From Actinomycetes bacterium (GTDB lineage: Bacteria > Actinomycetota > Acidimicrobiia > Acidimicrobiales > RAAP-2), in the NCBI GenBank assembly GCA_021791145.1, contig JAJYXE010000051.1, positions 1 through 34,491 on the forward strand: a stretch of 34,491 nt of DNA, written 5' to 3'. The notes beneath the pieces were generated by a model. It was not told where the DNA came from, made no database searches, and saw nothing but the letters and a program-made list of their open reading frames with translations. Both the position numbers and the translations under genes were made by a program. Each line of letters starts with the position of its first letter. Within the stretch, counting starts at the first letter, position 1. Below are positions 6,379-14,080 of this stretch, one piece after another.

Positions 6379-7667
6379 CCGGTCCTCATGCTCTCATGCC
6401 TCATGCTCTCATGCCTCATGCTCTCATGCCTGCTGCTCTCATGCCTGCTGCTCTCATGCCTGCTTCGCTCATGCCTGCGCCCGCCCGCCTCTTCGCCGAG
6501 AAGGCGGGCCAGCGCCTCCAGCGACTCGACGGAATGCCCCTCCACGAAGTCGTCAACGTAGGGCAGCGCCGCCGCCATTCCCCGGACCAGCGGGGCATAG
6601 CCCGGGGTCGCCTTGAGCGGGTTGACCCAGACGACCCGGTGCGCCACCCGTGCCAGGCGGGCCATCTCCGCCCCGAGCACTTCAGGGTCACCGCGGTCCC
6701 AGCCGTCGGACAGCACGACCACCACGGCACCCCGGGCGAGGCCCCGGACGCCCCAACGGCCGTTGAATTCGCCGAGCGCCTCCCCGAGGCGGGTACCCCC
6801 CGACCAGTCGGGCACCGCCTTGCCCGCGGCGGCCATTGCCGCGTCGGGATCGTTGGCCGCAAGGGCGCGCGTGACCCGCGTCAACCGCGTCCCGATCGTA
6901 AACGCCTCGACGCGCGGCCTCGCGGCGACGGCGACGTGCAGGAAGCGGAGCAGCGCGCGCGCATACGGTGCCATCGAGCCGCTCACGTCGCACAGGAGCA
7001 CGATGCGCCGCTGGCGCTCCCCCGGTTCGACCCAGCGACGCGAGAGCGGCTCCCCCTCCGTCCGCAGCGACTGGCGGATCGTCCGGCGCAGGTCGGGCAG
7101 GCTCCCGCGACGCCGCGACGGGCGCCGTCGCCGCGACATGCGGCGCGGCCCGAGAAAGCGGATCCGGTCCATCAGGCGCTGCGCTTCGCTGAGCTCTTCT
7201 GGGGTGCAGCGCGCGAAGTCCTTGCGGCGCAGGACCTCGATCGCGCTGTAGCGGAGCTCGCGCACAGGTCCTTGCTCCTCTTTTGGCTCGAGGTCCTGGC
7301 GCCCTGCGTCGGGATCGTCGTGAGCGACAACCAGCGTCTGCTCGACCGCGTCGGCAGGCCCTTCCTGCGACTCGCCGAAGAAGAACGCACGGAAGGCTGC
7401 GTCGTAGACGCCGACGTCCTCTGGCCGGCTCACGAGCGTCGCGCGTCCCGCCCAGTACACGTGGCGCGCCTCGCCGAACCCGACCGCCGCGAGCGCCTCG
7501 GCGTAGCGGAGCGGCGCCCCGCCGGGCACGACCAGGCCCGAGTCCCGCAGCACGCGGGCGAAGGCGACTGGGATGTGGACCGGGTCGCGCGCGGGCGCCG
7601 CGTCAAGTCTGCCCGGCGGGTGCTGGCCCCCGCTGCCGCCCGCTCGGTCGGGGGTCTCCGGGCTCAT
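6375..7667 (-). CDS. coxE: CoxE-like VWA-domain maturation protein
   Basis: 430 aa. CoxE works with the CoxD AAA+ ATPase in metal-site maturation of the CO dehydrogenase family. The N-terminal 220 residues are the conserved CoxE region (FARVLRDSGL; an Arg-rich stretch RRMSRRRRPSRRRG at about 175-188). A VWA domain follows with the MIDAS motif DVSGS at 227-231, then DWSGGTRLGEAL and LSDGWDRGD. The C-terminal 34 residues are a low-complexity tail of R-H-E-S-M/S pentads from a 15-bp DNA repeat. ATG 7667 overlaps the coxD stop (ATGA), and its stop overlaps coxI (GTGA), so translation is probably coupled along the operon. Confidence 0.92.
   Translation of the reverse strand: MSPETPDRAGGSGGQHPPGRLDAAPARDPVHIPVAFARVLRDSGLVVPGGAPLRYAEALAAVGFGEARHVYWAGRATLVSRPEDVGVYDAAFRAFFFGESQEGPADAVEQTLVVAHDDPDAGRQDLEPKEEQGPVRELRYSAIEVLRRKDFARCTPEELSEAQRLMDRIRFLGPRRMSRRRRPSRRRGSLPDLRRTIRQSLRTEGEPLSRRWVEPGERQRRIVLLCDVSGSMAPYARALLRFLHVAVAARPRVEAFTIGTRLTRVTRALAANDPDAAMAAAGKAVPDWSGGTRLGEALGEFNGRWGVRGLARGAVVVVLSDGWDRGDPEVLGAEMARLARVAHRVVWVNPLKATPGYAPLVRGMAAALPYVDDFVEGHSVESLEALARLLGEEAGGRRHERSRHESSRHESSRHESMRHESMRHESMRTG
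6385..6474. repeat. 15-bp tandem repeat, six copies, at the 3' end of coxE
   Basis: Units start at 6385, 6400, 6415 (ctcatgctctcatgc), 6430 and 6445 (ctgctgctctcatgc), and 6460 (ctgcttcgctcatgc). It is in frame and encodes the terminal RHESM/RHESS/RHERS pentads. Variants are grouped by position, as expected from successive slippage events. Confidence 0.95.
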
Positions 7668-8662
7668 CCCACCCGCTCGGCGCCGACGCCGTCCCCCGAG
7701 CGCTCGTCCCCCGAGCGCTCGTCCCCCGCACGCTCGGCTGCAGCACGCGCGAGCGCGGCGACACCGGCGTCCCTCACCCGTCCGATGTCCTCGCGGTACT
7801 TGACGGCCGCCCCGAGCGTCGCCAGCACGCTCGACTCGTCCAGGGCCGCTACGTCGAGCGCCACGAGCGCCTTCGCCCAGTCGATGGTCTCTGCGACTCC
7901 CGGCGGCTTGTACAACCCGAGCGTTCGCATCCGCTCGACCGCAGCGGCCACCTGGCGGGCGAGCCGCGGCGGCACCTCGGGTGCGCGCACCGTCACGATC
8001 TCCACCTCCCGCTCGAAGTCGGGGTGCTCCACCCAGTGGTAGAGGCACCGGCGCTTCAGGGCGTCGGCGACGTCCCGGGTCCGGTTGGAGGTGATCACGA
8101 CCACCGGCGGCACGGTCGCGTGGAAGGTCCCGAGCTCCGGCACGGTCACCGAGTAGTCGGAGAGCACTTCGAGGAGGAAGGCCTCGAATTCGTCGTCTGC
8201 GCGGTCCACCTCGTCGACCAGGAGCACCGGGGACGGCCGGTCCGCAGGCGCGGCGATCGCCGCGAGCAGCGGGCGGCGCACCAGGAACCGCTCGGAGTAC
8301 AGCTCGTCCTCGACGGTGTCGGGCACCGGACGCCCCGACCCCCCGGCGCGCGCCTCGGCTGCCCGCAGGTGAAGGAGCTGGCGGGCGTAGTCCCACTCGT
8401 AGACGGCCTGGCTCACGTCGATGCCCTCGTAGCACTGGATGCGCAGCAGCTCGCTCCCGCGCCAGCGCGCGAGCACCTTCGCGACCTCGGTCTTCCCGAC
8501 GCCCGCCTCGCCCTCGAGCAGGAGCGGGCGGCGCAGTGCGAGCGCGAGGTAGACGACCGTGGCGAGGCCTTCGTCGGCGAGGTAGCCGTGGGCGCGCAGC
8601 GCGGCACGGGCCTGATCGGGGCCGGCGACCTCCCCCCGGGCGCCGGCCGTGGCGTCACCCAC
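7664..8662 (-). CDS. coxD: CoxD/MoxR-type AAA+ ATPase
   Basis: 332 aa. MoxR-family AAA+ ATPase; in CO dehydrogenase clusters CoxD is the chaperone involved in assembling the sulfurated active site. Walker A is GEAGVGKT at 51-58, Walker B VLLVDEVD at 146-153, and sensor 1 lies in PPVVVITSNRTRDV. The C-terminal lid ends in a tail encoded by a 15-bp repeat (DERSG units). GTG 8662 is chosen because it begins the conserved region and overlaps the coxM stop by 8 bp; the frame is open farther upstream, but that part is the wrong frame of coxM. The stop overlaps the coxE ATG (ATGA). Confidence 0.93.
   Translation of the reverse strand: MGDATAGARGEVAGPDQARAALRAHGYLADEGLATVVYLALALRRPLLLEGEAGVGKTEVAKVLARWRGSELLRIQCYEGIDVSQAVYEWDYARQLLHLRAAEARAGGSGRPVPDTVEDELYSERFLVRRPLLAAIAAPADRPSPVLLVDEVDRADDEFEAFLLEVLSDYSVTVPELGTFHATVPPVVVITSNRTRDVADALKRRCLYHWVEHPDFEREVEIVTVRAPEVPPRLARQVAAAVERMRTLGLYKPPGVAETIDWAKALVALDVAALDESSVLATLGAAVKYREDIGRVRDAGVAALARAAAERAGDERSGDERSGDGVGAERVG
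7691..7735. repeat. 15-bp tandem repeat, three copies, at the 3' end of coxD
   Basis: Units gtcccccgagcgctc at 7691, 7706 and (with two changes) 7721. In frame, encoding D-E-R-S-G-like pentads in the last 25 residues of CoxD. Confidence 0.93.
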
Positions 8663-9482
8663 GAGTGGCGGTCGCCTCCTCGAGGGCACGCCGCACGAGC
8701 ACCGTGGCGAGGTGGCGGCGGTAGTCCGCGCTCCCCTGCAGGTCGCTCGGCGGATCGAGCCCCTCGGCCGCCCTCGCCGCAGCTTCCGAGGCTGACGCCC
8801 CCGACGCGAGCGCGGCTTCGACACCTCGCGCACGCACCGTCGTCGAGCCCATGTTGACGAGCGCGACACGAGCGTCGCCGTCGACCACTGCGGCGACGCC
8901 CACGATGGCCCAGTCCTGCGCCCTGCGATTGAACTTCTGGAACGCCCAGCCGCTCGGCGCCTTGCGCACCCGGATCTCGGTCAGCATCTCCTCTGGCTCG
9001 AGCGCGGTCTCGAGGAACCCCTTGAAGAAGTCCGAGGACGCCACCTCTCTCGTCCCGTGCGGCCCGTCGATCACCATCGTCCCGTCGAGCGCCAAGACCG
9101 CTGCCGGCAGGTCGGAGGCGGGGTCGCCGTGGGCGAGGGACCCTCCGATCGTGCCGCGGTGGCGGACCTGGGGGTCTCCGACCTGGCCGGCGACGTGTGC
9201 GAGGAGCGGCACCTGCGCCCGCGCGACCTGAGACGTCTCGAGGTCGCGGTGGCGGGTCAGCGCGCCGATGGCGACGTGGTCGCCGCCGTCCCGCACGTAG
9301 GACAGGCCCGGCACTCGCCCCACGTCCACGAGCACGGACGGCGACGCGAGGCGAAGCTTCATGAGCGGGAGCAGGGAGTGGCCGCCCGCCAGCAGCTTCG
9401 TCGAGTCGGGGTCCTCGGCGAGCCAGCCGAGCGCCTCTTGGACCGAGCCGGCGCGGCGGTACTCGAACGACGCGGGGATCAT
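8655..9482 (-). CDS. coxM: FAD-binding medium subunit of Mo hydroxylase (CoxM)
   Basis: 275 aa. Flavoprotein subunit carrying electrons from the [2Fe-2S] subunit to the acceptor. Both FAD motifs of the family are present: AGGHS at 32-36 (followed by LLPLMKLRL) and TIGGS at 111-115 (followed by LAHGDPASD). The C-terminal CO_deh_flav_C region includes FQKFNRRAQDWAIVGVAA. Length matches CoxM (about 280 aa). Its ATG overlaps the coxL stop (ATGA), and its end overlaps coxD. The order S-L-M differs from the M-S-L order of classical form I operons. Confidence 0.95.
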   Translation of the reverse strand: MIPASFEYRRAGSVQEALGWLAEDPDSTKLLAGGHSLLPLMKLRLASPSVLVDVGRVPGLSYVRDGGDHVAIGALTRHRDLETSQVARAQVPLLAHVAGQVGDPQVRHRGTIGGSLAHGDPASDLPAAVLALDGTMVIDGPHGTREVASSDFFKGFLETALEPEEMLTEIRVRKAPSGWAFQKFNRRAQDWAIVGVAAVVDGDARVALVNMGSTTVRARGVEAALASGASASEAAARAAEGLDPPSDLQGSADYRRHLATVLVRRALEEATATRG

Positions 9483-11872
9483 CTGTCACCTCCTGGCTCG
9501 TGGGCGGCTGCGGCGATCGATCGCCATACGCGCTCTGGGGTCAGCGGCATCTCGATGTCCTCCACTCCGAGGTGCGCGAGGGCGTCGACGACCGCGTTGA
9601 CGACCGCAGGGGTCGACGCGATGGTCCCCGCCTCGCCGATTCCCTTCACCCCGAGCGGGTTGGACGGGCTCGGAGTCACCGTGCGCCCGAGCGTGAAGCC
9701 CGGGAGCTCCGTCGCCGCGGGCACGAGATAGTCGGCGAAGGTCGCCGTCATCAGGTTGCCCCGTTCGTCGTAGACGGCCCCTTCGTAGAGGGCCTGCCCC
9801 ACGCCCTGGGCGATCCCGCCGTGCACCTGCCCGTCGACGATGAGCGGGTTGATCTGGTTCCCGCAGTCGTCGACCGCCACGTAGCGGACGAGGTCCACGC
9901 GCCCGGTCTGGGTGTCCACCTCGACCACGGCGACGTGCGTCCCGAAGGGGAACGTGAAGTTCGTCGGGTCGAAGGTGGCGGACGCCTCGAGGTTGGGCTC
10001 CATGCCCTCGGGAAGGTCGTGCGCGCTGAACGCCTCGAACGCGAGCGCACCGAGGCCGACGGTGCTCGACGGAGAGCCTCGGACGCTGAATTCGCCCCCC
10101 GAGAGCTCCAGGTCCTCGGGCGCCACCTCCAAGCGGTGCGCGGCGAGGAGGCGCGCCTTCTCGACGAGGCGGTCGGCGGCGAGCGCGATCGCCGTGCCTC
10201 CGACCGATAGCGACCGAGAGCCGTACGTGTCGAGGCCGACCGGCGAGACCCCCGTGTCCGAGTGCAAGACGTCAACGTCCTCGGGAGACACGCCGAGCTT
10301 GTCCGCCACGATCATCGACCACGAGGTGACGTGTCCCTGGCCCTGGGGCGACGCCCCGGTCACCACCTGCACCTTTCCGGTGGGCAGCATCCGTACGGTG
10401 GCCGTCTCCCAGCCGCCGGCCATGTAGTTGAGCGAGGCGAGCACGCGTGAGGGCGCGAGGCCGCACATCTCCACATAGCACGACAGCCCCACGCCGAGCA
10501 GCTTCGTAGCGCCCTCGGTGCGACGCTTCGACTGCTCTTCGCGCAGTGCGTCGTAGTCGACGAGCTCGAGCGCAGCCCCGAGGGCTGCCTCGTAGTTGCC
10601 GCTGTCGAAGACCAGCCCGGCCACAGAGGTGTAGGGGAACCTGTCCGCTCCGATGAAGTTGCGCCTGCGCAGCTCAGCCGGATCGACTCGCAACTTGCGA
10701 GCGAGGGCGTCCATCGCCCGCTCGATCGCGTACGTCGCCTCTGGCCGGCCCGCGCCGCGGTAGGCGTCGGTGGGCGTCTTGTTGGTGAAGATGCCTGTGC
10801 AGGTGAAGGCGTAGGCGGCGACGTCGTAGACGCCGTGGTACAAGAAGGCGCCGAGGATGGGGACGCCGGGCGTGACGAGCTGCATGTACGCGCCCATGTC
10901 GGCGAGCAGGTGGACCCGCACCGCCCGCACGCGTCCATCGGCGTCGGCCGCGAGCTCGATCTCTTGGACCTGCCCCCGCCCGTGGATCGTGGCCTGAGCC
11001 GCCTCGCTGCGCTCCTCGCTCCAGCGGACCGGGCGGCGGAGCCGTCTGGCGAGGGCGAGGCAGAGCAGCTCCTCGGCGTAGACGTCGAGCTTCGAGCCGA
11101 ACCCCCCGCCGACGGCCGGAGCGACCACCCGGATGCGACCCTCGGGGATCCCCGCGGTCATCCCGAGCAGCGTGCGCAGGATGTGGGGGATCTGGGTCGC
11201 GGAGTAGACGACGTACTCGCCGCCGAAGGGGTGCGGGACGACGCACACCCCGCGAGGTTCCATCGCCGAAGGGATCAGCCGCTGCTGGACGTAGCGGGCC
11301 CGCAGCGTGACCGCCGCGTCCTCGAAGGCACGGCGGACGGCTTCGGGGTCGGGGACGAGCTCCCACGTGTAGGCGCGGTTCGTGGGTGCGTCGCCATGCG
11401 CGAGGAACCGGTCGCTGGCCGCGTCCTCGAGATCGACCGCCGCAGGCAGCTCTTCGTAGCCGACTGCGACCGCCCCTGCGGCGTCCTGCGCTTCGGCGAG
11501 CGTGCCCGCGACCACGACGGCCACCGCGTCGCCGGCGTAGCACGCCTCGGCGACCGCGAGCGGGAAGTGAGGCGGCGACTGCATGTCGGCGGTGACCGGC
11601 CACACGCAGGGCATCGCCGACGCCCACTCGCCGGCGAGGTCGGCACCGCTGAAGGCCGCGACCACGCCGGGCATGCCGAGCGCGGCCGAGACGTCGACCG
11701 AGGTGATCCGGGCGTGCGCGTAGGGGCTCCGTACGACCGCCATGTGCAGCGCCCCGGGCACCACGAGGTCGTGGACGAACCTGGCCTCGCCGCTCAGGAG
11801 GGCGGCGTCCTCTCGCCGCCGCATCCTCGTTCCGACGACCCCGGCTGCACCTTCCATGACCGCCGCGCTCAT
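9479..11872 (-). CDS. coxL: Form II CoxL-type molybdenum-binding large subunit
   Basis: 797 aa. Catalytic subunit of the xanthine oxidase/CO dehydrogenase family. GGGFGSK at 255-261 and AYRGAGR at 370-376 contact the Mo cofactor. AYRGAGR marks form II; form I CODH has AYxCSFR with the Cu-ligating Cys, which is absent here. The general-base Glu lies in [11 protein letters not shown] near the C terminus. The N-terminal domain starts [23 protein letters not shown]. Form II enzymes are of uncertain substrate: CO oxidation is disputed and an aldehyde or N-heterocycle hydroxylase is equally possible. ATG 11872 overlaps the coxS stop, and its own stop overlaps coxM. Confidence 0.95.
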   Translation of the reverse strand: MSAAVMEGAAGVVGTRMRRREDAALLSGEARFVHDLVVPGALHMAVVRSPYAHARITSVDVSAALGMPGVVAAFSGADLAGEWASAMPCVWPVTADMQSPPHFPLAVAEACYAGDAVAVVVAGTLAEAQDAAGAVAVGYEELPAAVDLEDAASDRFLAHGDAPTNRAYTWELVPDPEAVRRAFEDAAVTLRARYVQQRLIPSAMEPRGVCVVPHPFGGEYVVYSATQIPHILRTLLGMTAGIPEGRIRVVAPAVGGGFGSKLDVYAEELLCLALARRLRRPVRWSEERSEAAQATIHGRGQVQEIELAADADGRVRAVRVHLLADMGAYMQLVTPGVPILGAFLYHGVYDVAAYAFTCTGIFTNKTPTDAYRGAGRPEATYAIERAMDALARKLRVDPAELRRRNFIGADRFPYTSVAGLVFDSGNYEAALGAALELVDYDALREEQSKRRTEGATKLLGVGLSCYVEMCGLAPSRVLASLNYMAGGWETATVRMLPTGKVQVVTGASPQGQGHVTSWSMIVADKLGVSPEDVDVLHSDTGVSPVGLDTYGSRSLSVGGTAIALAADRLVEKARLLAAHRLEVAPEDLELSGGEFSVRGSPSSTVGLGALAFEAFSAHDLPEGMEPNLEASATFDPTNFTFPFGTHVAVVEVDTQTGRVDLVRYVAVDDCGNQINPLIVDGQVHGGIAQGVGQALYEGAVYDERGNLMTATFADYLVPAATELPGFTLGRTVTPSPSNPLGVKGIGEAGTIASTPAVVNAVVDALAHLGVEDIEMPLTPERVWRSIAAAAHEPGGDR

Positions 11873-12342
11873 CGGACCAGCTCCTCAGCGCCGGCCGCGG
11901 CGAGCACCGCTTGGACAATGTTGTGGTAGCCGGTGCACCGGCAGAGGTTGCCTTCGAGCCCCTCTCGGACCTCGTGCTCGCTCGGGTGCGGGTGCTCCTT
12001 CAAGAAGGACGCGACCGCCATCACCATGCCCGGGGTGCAGAAGCCGCACTGGAGCGCATGATGCTCGTGGAAGGCCGCCTGGATCGGATGGTACGTGCCG
12101 TCCGGAGCCGCCATGCCCTCGATGGTGGTGATCTCGGCACCGTCCGCCTGCGCTGCGAGCACGGTGCACGACTTCACGGACTCGCCGTCGAGCAGCACCG
12201 TGCATGCGCCGCACGACGTCGTGTCGCAACCGATGTTCGTCCCGGTAAGCCCGCGCACGTCGCGCAGGTAGTGCACGAGGAGCATGCGTGTCTCCACCTC
12301 GTGCGACTCGGTCGTGCCGTTCACGGTCACGGTCACCCGCAT
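11869..12342 (-). CDS. coxS: [2Fe-2S] small subunit of Mo hydroxylase (CoxS)
   Basis: 157 aa. Carries two [2Fe-2S] clusters that pass electrons from the Mo site to FAD. Plant-type cluster ligands C39, C44, C47, C59; helical domain cluster ligands C99, C102, C134, C136 (CGFC...CRC). ATG 12342 gives the normal N terminus MRVTVTVNG and has a strong GGAGG about 8 nt upstream; the frame extends farther upstream only through an Arg-rich stretch. The 126 bp back to moaD hold no convincing gene. Its stop overlaps coxL (ATGA). Confidence 0.96.
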   Translation of the reverse strand: MRVTVTVNGTTESHEVETRMLLVHYLRDVRGLTGTNIGCDTTSCGACTVLLDGESVKSCTVLAAQADGAEITTIEGMAAPDGTYHPIQAAFHEHHALQCGFCTPGMVMAVASFLKEHPHPSEHEVREGLEGNLCRCTGYHNIVQAVLAAAGAEELVR

Positions 12343-12468
12343 GCCGCGCCCTCCTCCTGCCCGCCGCCCACGACGGGCGCTCGGCCGCCGTCGCCCCGTC
12401 TCGGCGGGGACGCACGGTCGGCATCCGGATGCTGCATCGCTCGGCAAATGCTGCCACGCCCGCCGCCG

Positions 12469-12708
12469 TCATGCACCTCCGGACACCGGGGGCACCACGG
12501 CGACCTCGTCGTCGCGCCCGATGACCGCCTCGCCGCTGACCGGCTCCCCGTTCACCCAGAGCGTCGAGGCTCGCAGGACCCTCTCGAACTCCGGCCCGTA
12601 GCGGCGGCACGCGGCGTCGCAGAGCTCCGAGAGGCTCGGCGCGTCGAGCGTCACGCGTCCCTCGCGCGCCGCGGTGCGCGCAGGACCGAAGAGGAGCAGG
12701 GTCGCCAT
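12469..12708 (-). CDS. moaD: MoaD/ThiS-family molybdopterin synthase sulfur carrier, C terminus GGA
   Basis: 79 aa beta-grasp protein. MoaD donates sulfur from a C-terminal Gly-Gly thiocarboxylate to precursor Z within molybdopterin synthase; the large subunit is the MoaE half of the fusion two genes upstream. Conserved features are LLLFGPAR near the N terminus, VNGEPV, and a C terminus DEVAVVPPVSGG followed by one Ala. The usual end is Gly-Gly with nothing after it, so this protein would need trimming of the last residue or be poorly activated. Start: ATG 12708 with GGAGG 4 nt upstream; GTG 12711 is also possible. Transcribed with moeA upstream (25 bp gap). Confidence 0.88.
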   Translation of the reverse strand: MATLLLFGPARTAAREGRVTLDAPSLSELCDAACRRYGPEFERVLRASTLWVNGEPVSGEAVIGRDDEVAVVPPVSGGA

Positions 12709-12733
12709 CACGCCTCCCTGGGCCGGGGCCTCT

Positions 12734-14080
12734 TCACGGCGAGCCCACGACTGCAGCCGTGAGCGCGGGGTTGGTCACGATGACCTCCAGGATGTCTCCC
12801 GCCGCCGCCCCGTCGCCGTCCGCCAGCACTGCGAGGCCGTCGGCGAGCCCCATCGAGCGGATCTGGTGCGATCCTTGCCCCGGGCATGCCCGCGCCTCCC
12901 AAGACGGCGCCTCCCAAGACGGCGCCTCCCGAGACGGCGCCTCCCGAGACCAAGGAGCGTCGACGTCGCGGCCGCGCTCCACCCGAGGTGCGCCCAAGCC
13001 GTCCGGTCGGAGGGGTGAGAGCTGGACCCGGACGAAGTGCACCCTGCCGTCGGCGCGCCGGCGCAGGGGCTCTGCCGCGCGAGCGCGCACACGGGGACGG
13101 CCGGTCATGCGGTGACCGGCCATCTGCCGGAGCGCGGGACGGACAAGCAGCTCGAAGCTCACGGCGGAGGACACGGGGTTCCCCGGGAGGCCGAAGGCCG
13201 GAACGGGACCTTGCGGACCGGCGAGCACGGCGAAGGAGAAGGGCTTCGCAGGACGGATCGCGATCTGCATCCAGCGAGTCGCCGAACCGCCGAGCCGGTC
13301 GAGCACCATGCGCACGACGTCGACGTCGCCCACGCTCACCCCGCCAGAGAGGACGAGCACGTCGACCCTGCCGAGCGCGTCGGTGAGCAGGGCCGCGAGC
13401 GCCTCGTCGTCGTCAGGTGACCGCCCGAGATCGAGTGGCCGGCAGCCGGACTCGGCCACGAGGGAGAGCAGCATCGGTCGGTTGGAGTCGTAGATCTGCG
13501 CACGCCCGAGAGGGCGGCCCGCGTCGACCAGCTCGTCCCCCGTCGAGATCACGCCCACCACGGGTCGGGGAAGCACCCTGATCGTCGTGCAGCCGGCGCT
13601 GATCAGGGCGGCGAGCTGCGTCGGACCGATCTCCGCGCCGGCGTCGAGCACCGTCTCACCAGCGTGCACGTCCCCCCCCGGCAGCCGGACGTTCTCACCG
13701 GGCTCCACCGGGACGTCGACCAGCACCCTGCCCTCCCCGGCCGGCCGCGTCCGCTCGACCATGCAGACCGCGTCCGCACCGTCGGGGACGGGCGCGCCGG
13801 TCATGATCCTCGCGGACTGCCCCGGGCCGACCGCGCCGTGGAGCGTGCTCCCAGCGAGGACGCGCCCGACGACGTCGAGCGTCACCGGCGCCCGCACGGT
13901 GTCCGCCGCCCGCAGCGCGTACCCGTCCATCGCGGAGTTGGCGAACGGAGGCACGTCCACCTGCGCGGCCGCGCGCTCCGCCAGCACGCAGCCGAGCGCG
14001 TCGATGGGTGCGACGTCGACCGGGGGGCGAGGCGAACAGGCACGAAGGACGAGTGCCTGCGCTTCCTCCAGCGGGATCAC
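12734..14080 (-). CDS. moeA: Molybdopterin molybdenumtransferase MoeA
   Basis: 448 aa. MoeA inserts molybdate into adenylylated molybdopterin. Landmarks are PPFANSAMDGYALR (about 47-60), MTGAPVPDGADAVCMVE, the MPT-binding core VLVLSGGVSVGDVDVV, and AFGLPGNPVSSAVSFELLVRP. The protein is longer than the usual 400 residues because domain IV carries a low-complexity insert of S-R/W-E-A-P pentads (about 377-396) made by a 15-bp DNA repeat. GTG 14080 overlaps the mobA-moaE stop (GTGA). In the pathway it uses the MoaB product and precedes MocA/MobA. Confidence 0.95.
   Translation of the reverse strand: MIPLEEAQALVLRACSPRPPVDVAPIDALGCVLAERAAAQVDVPPFANSAMDGYALRAADTVRAPVTLDVVGRVLAGSTLHGAVGPGQSARIMTGAPVPDGADAVCMVERTRPAGEGRVLVDVPVEPGENVRLPGGDVHAGETVLDAGAEIGPTQLAALISAGCTTIRVLPRPVVGVISTGDELVDAGRPLGRAQIYDSNRPMLLSLVAESGCRPLDLGRSPDDDEALAALLTDALGRVDVLVLSGGVSVGDVDVVRMVLDRLGGSATRWMQIAIRPAKPFSFAVLAGPQGPVPAFGLPGNPVSSAVSFELLVRPALRQMAGHRMTGRPRVRARAAEPLRRRADGRVHFVRVQLSPLRPDGLGAPRVERGRDVDAPWSREAPSREAPSWEAPSWEARACPGQGSHQIRSMGLADGLAVLADGDGAAAGDILEVIVTNPALTAAVVGSP
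12894..12950. repeat. 15-bp tandem repeat, 3.8 copies, inside moeA
   Basis: Units gcctcccaagacggc at 12894 and 12909, gcctcccgagacggc at 12924, and a partial copy at 12939. In frame with moeA, it encodes S-R/W-E-A-P pentads inserted in the C-terminal domain. Confidence 0.94.

Noticed and set aside
9479..11872. Classical (form I) Cu-Mo CO dehydrogenase
   Set aside because: The active-site loop is AYRGAGR, not AYxCSFR, so the copper-binding Cys is absent.
12343..12468. Separate small gene between moaD and coxS
   Set aside because: A frame overlaps the moaD stop as ATGA but runs on out of frame through coxS with Arg-rich, domain-free sequence.
59..12950. Repeat arrays as CRISPR or minisatellite DNA
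   Set aside because: Units of 14-18 bp without unique spacers, mostly in frame inside genes; no cas genes in the window.
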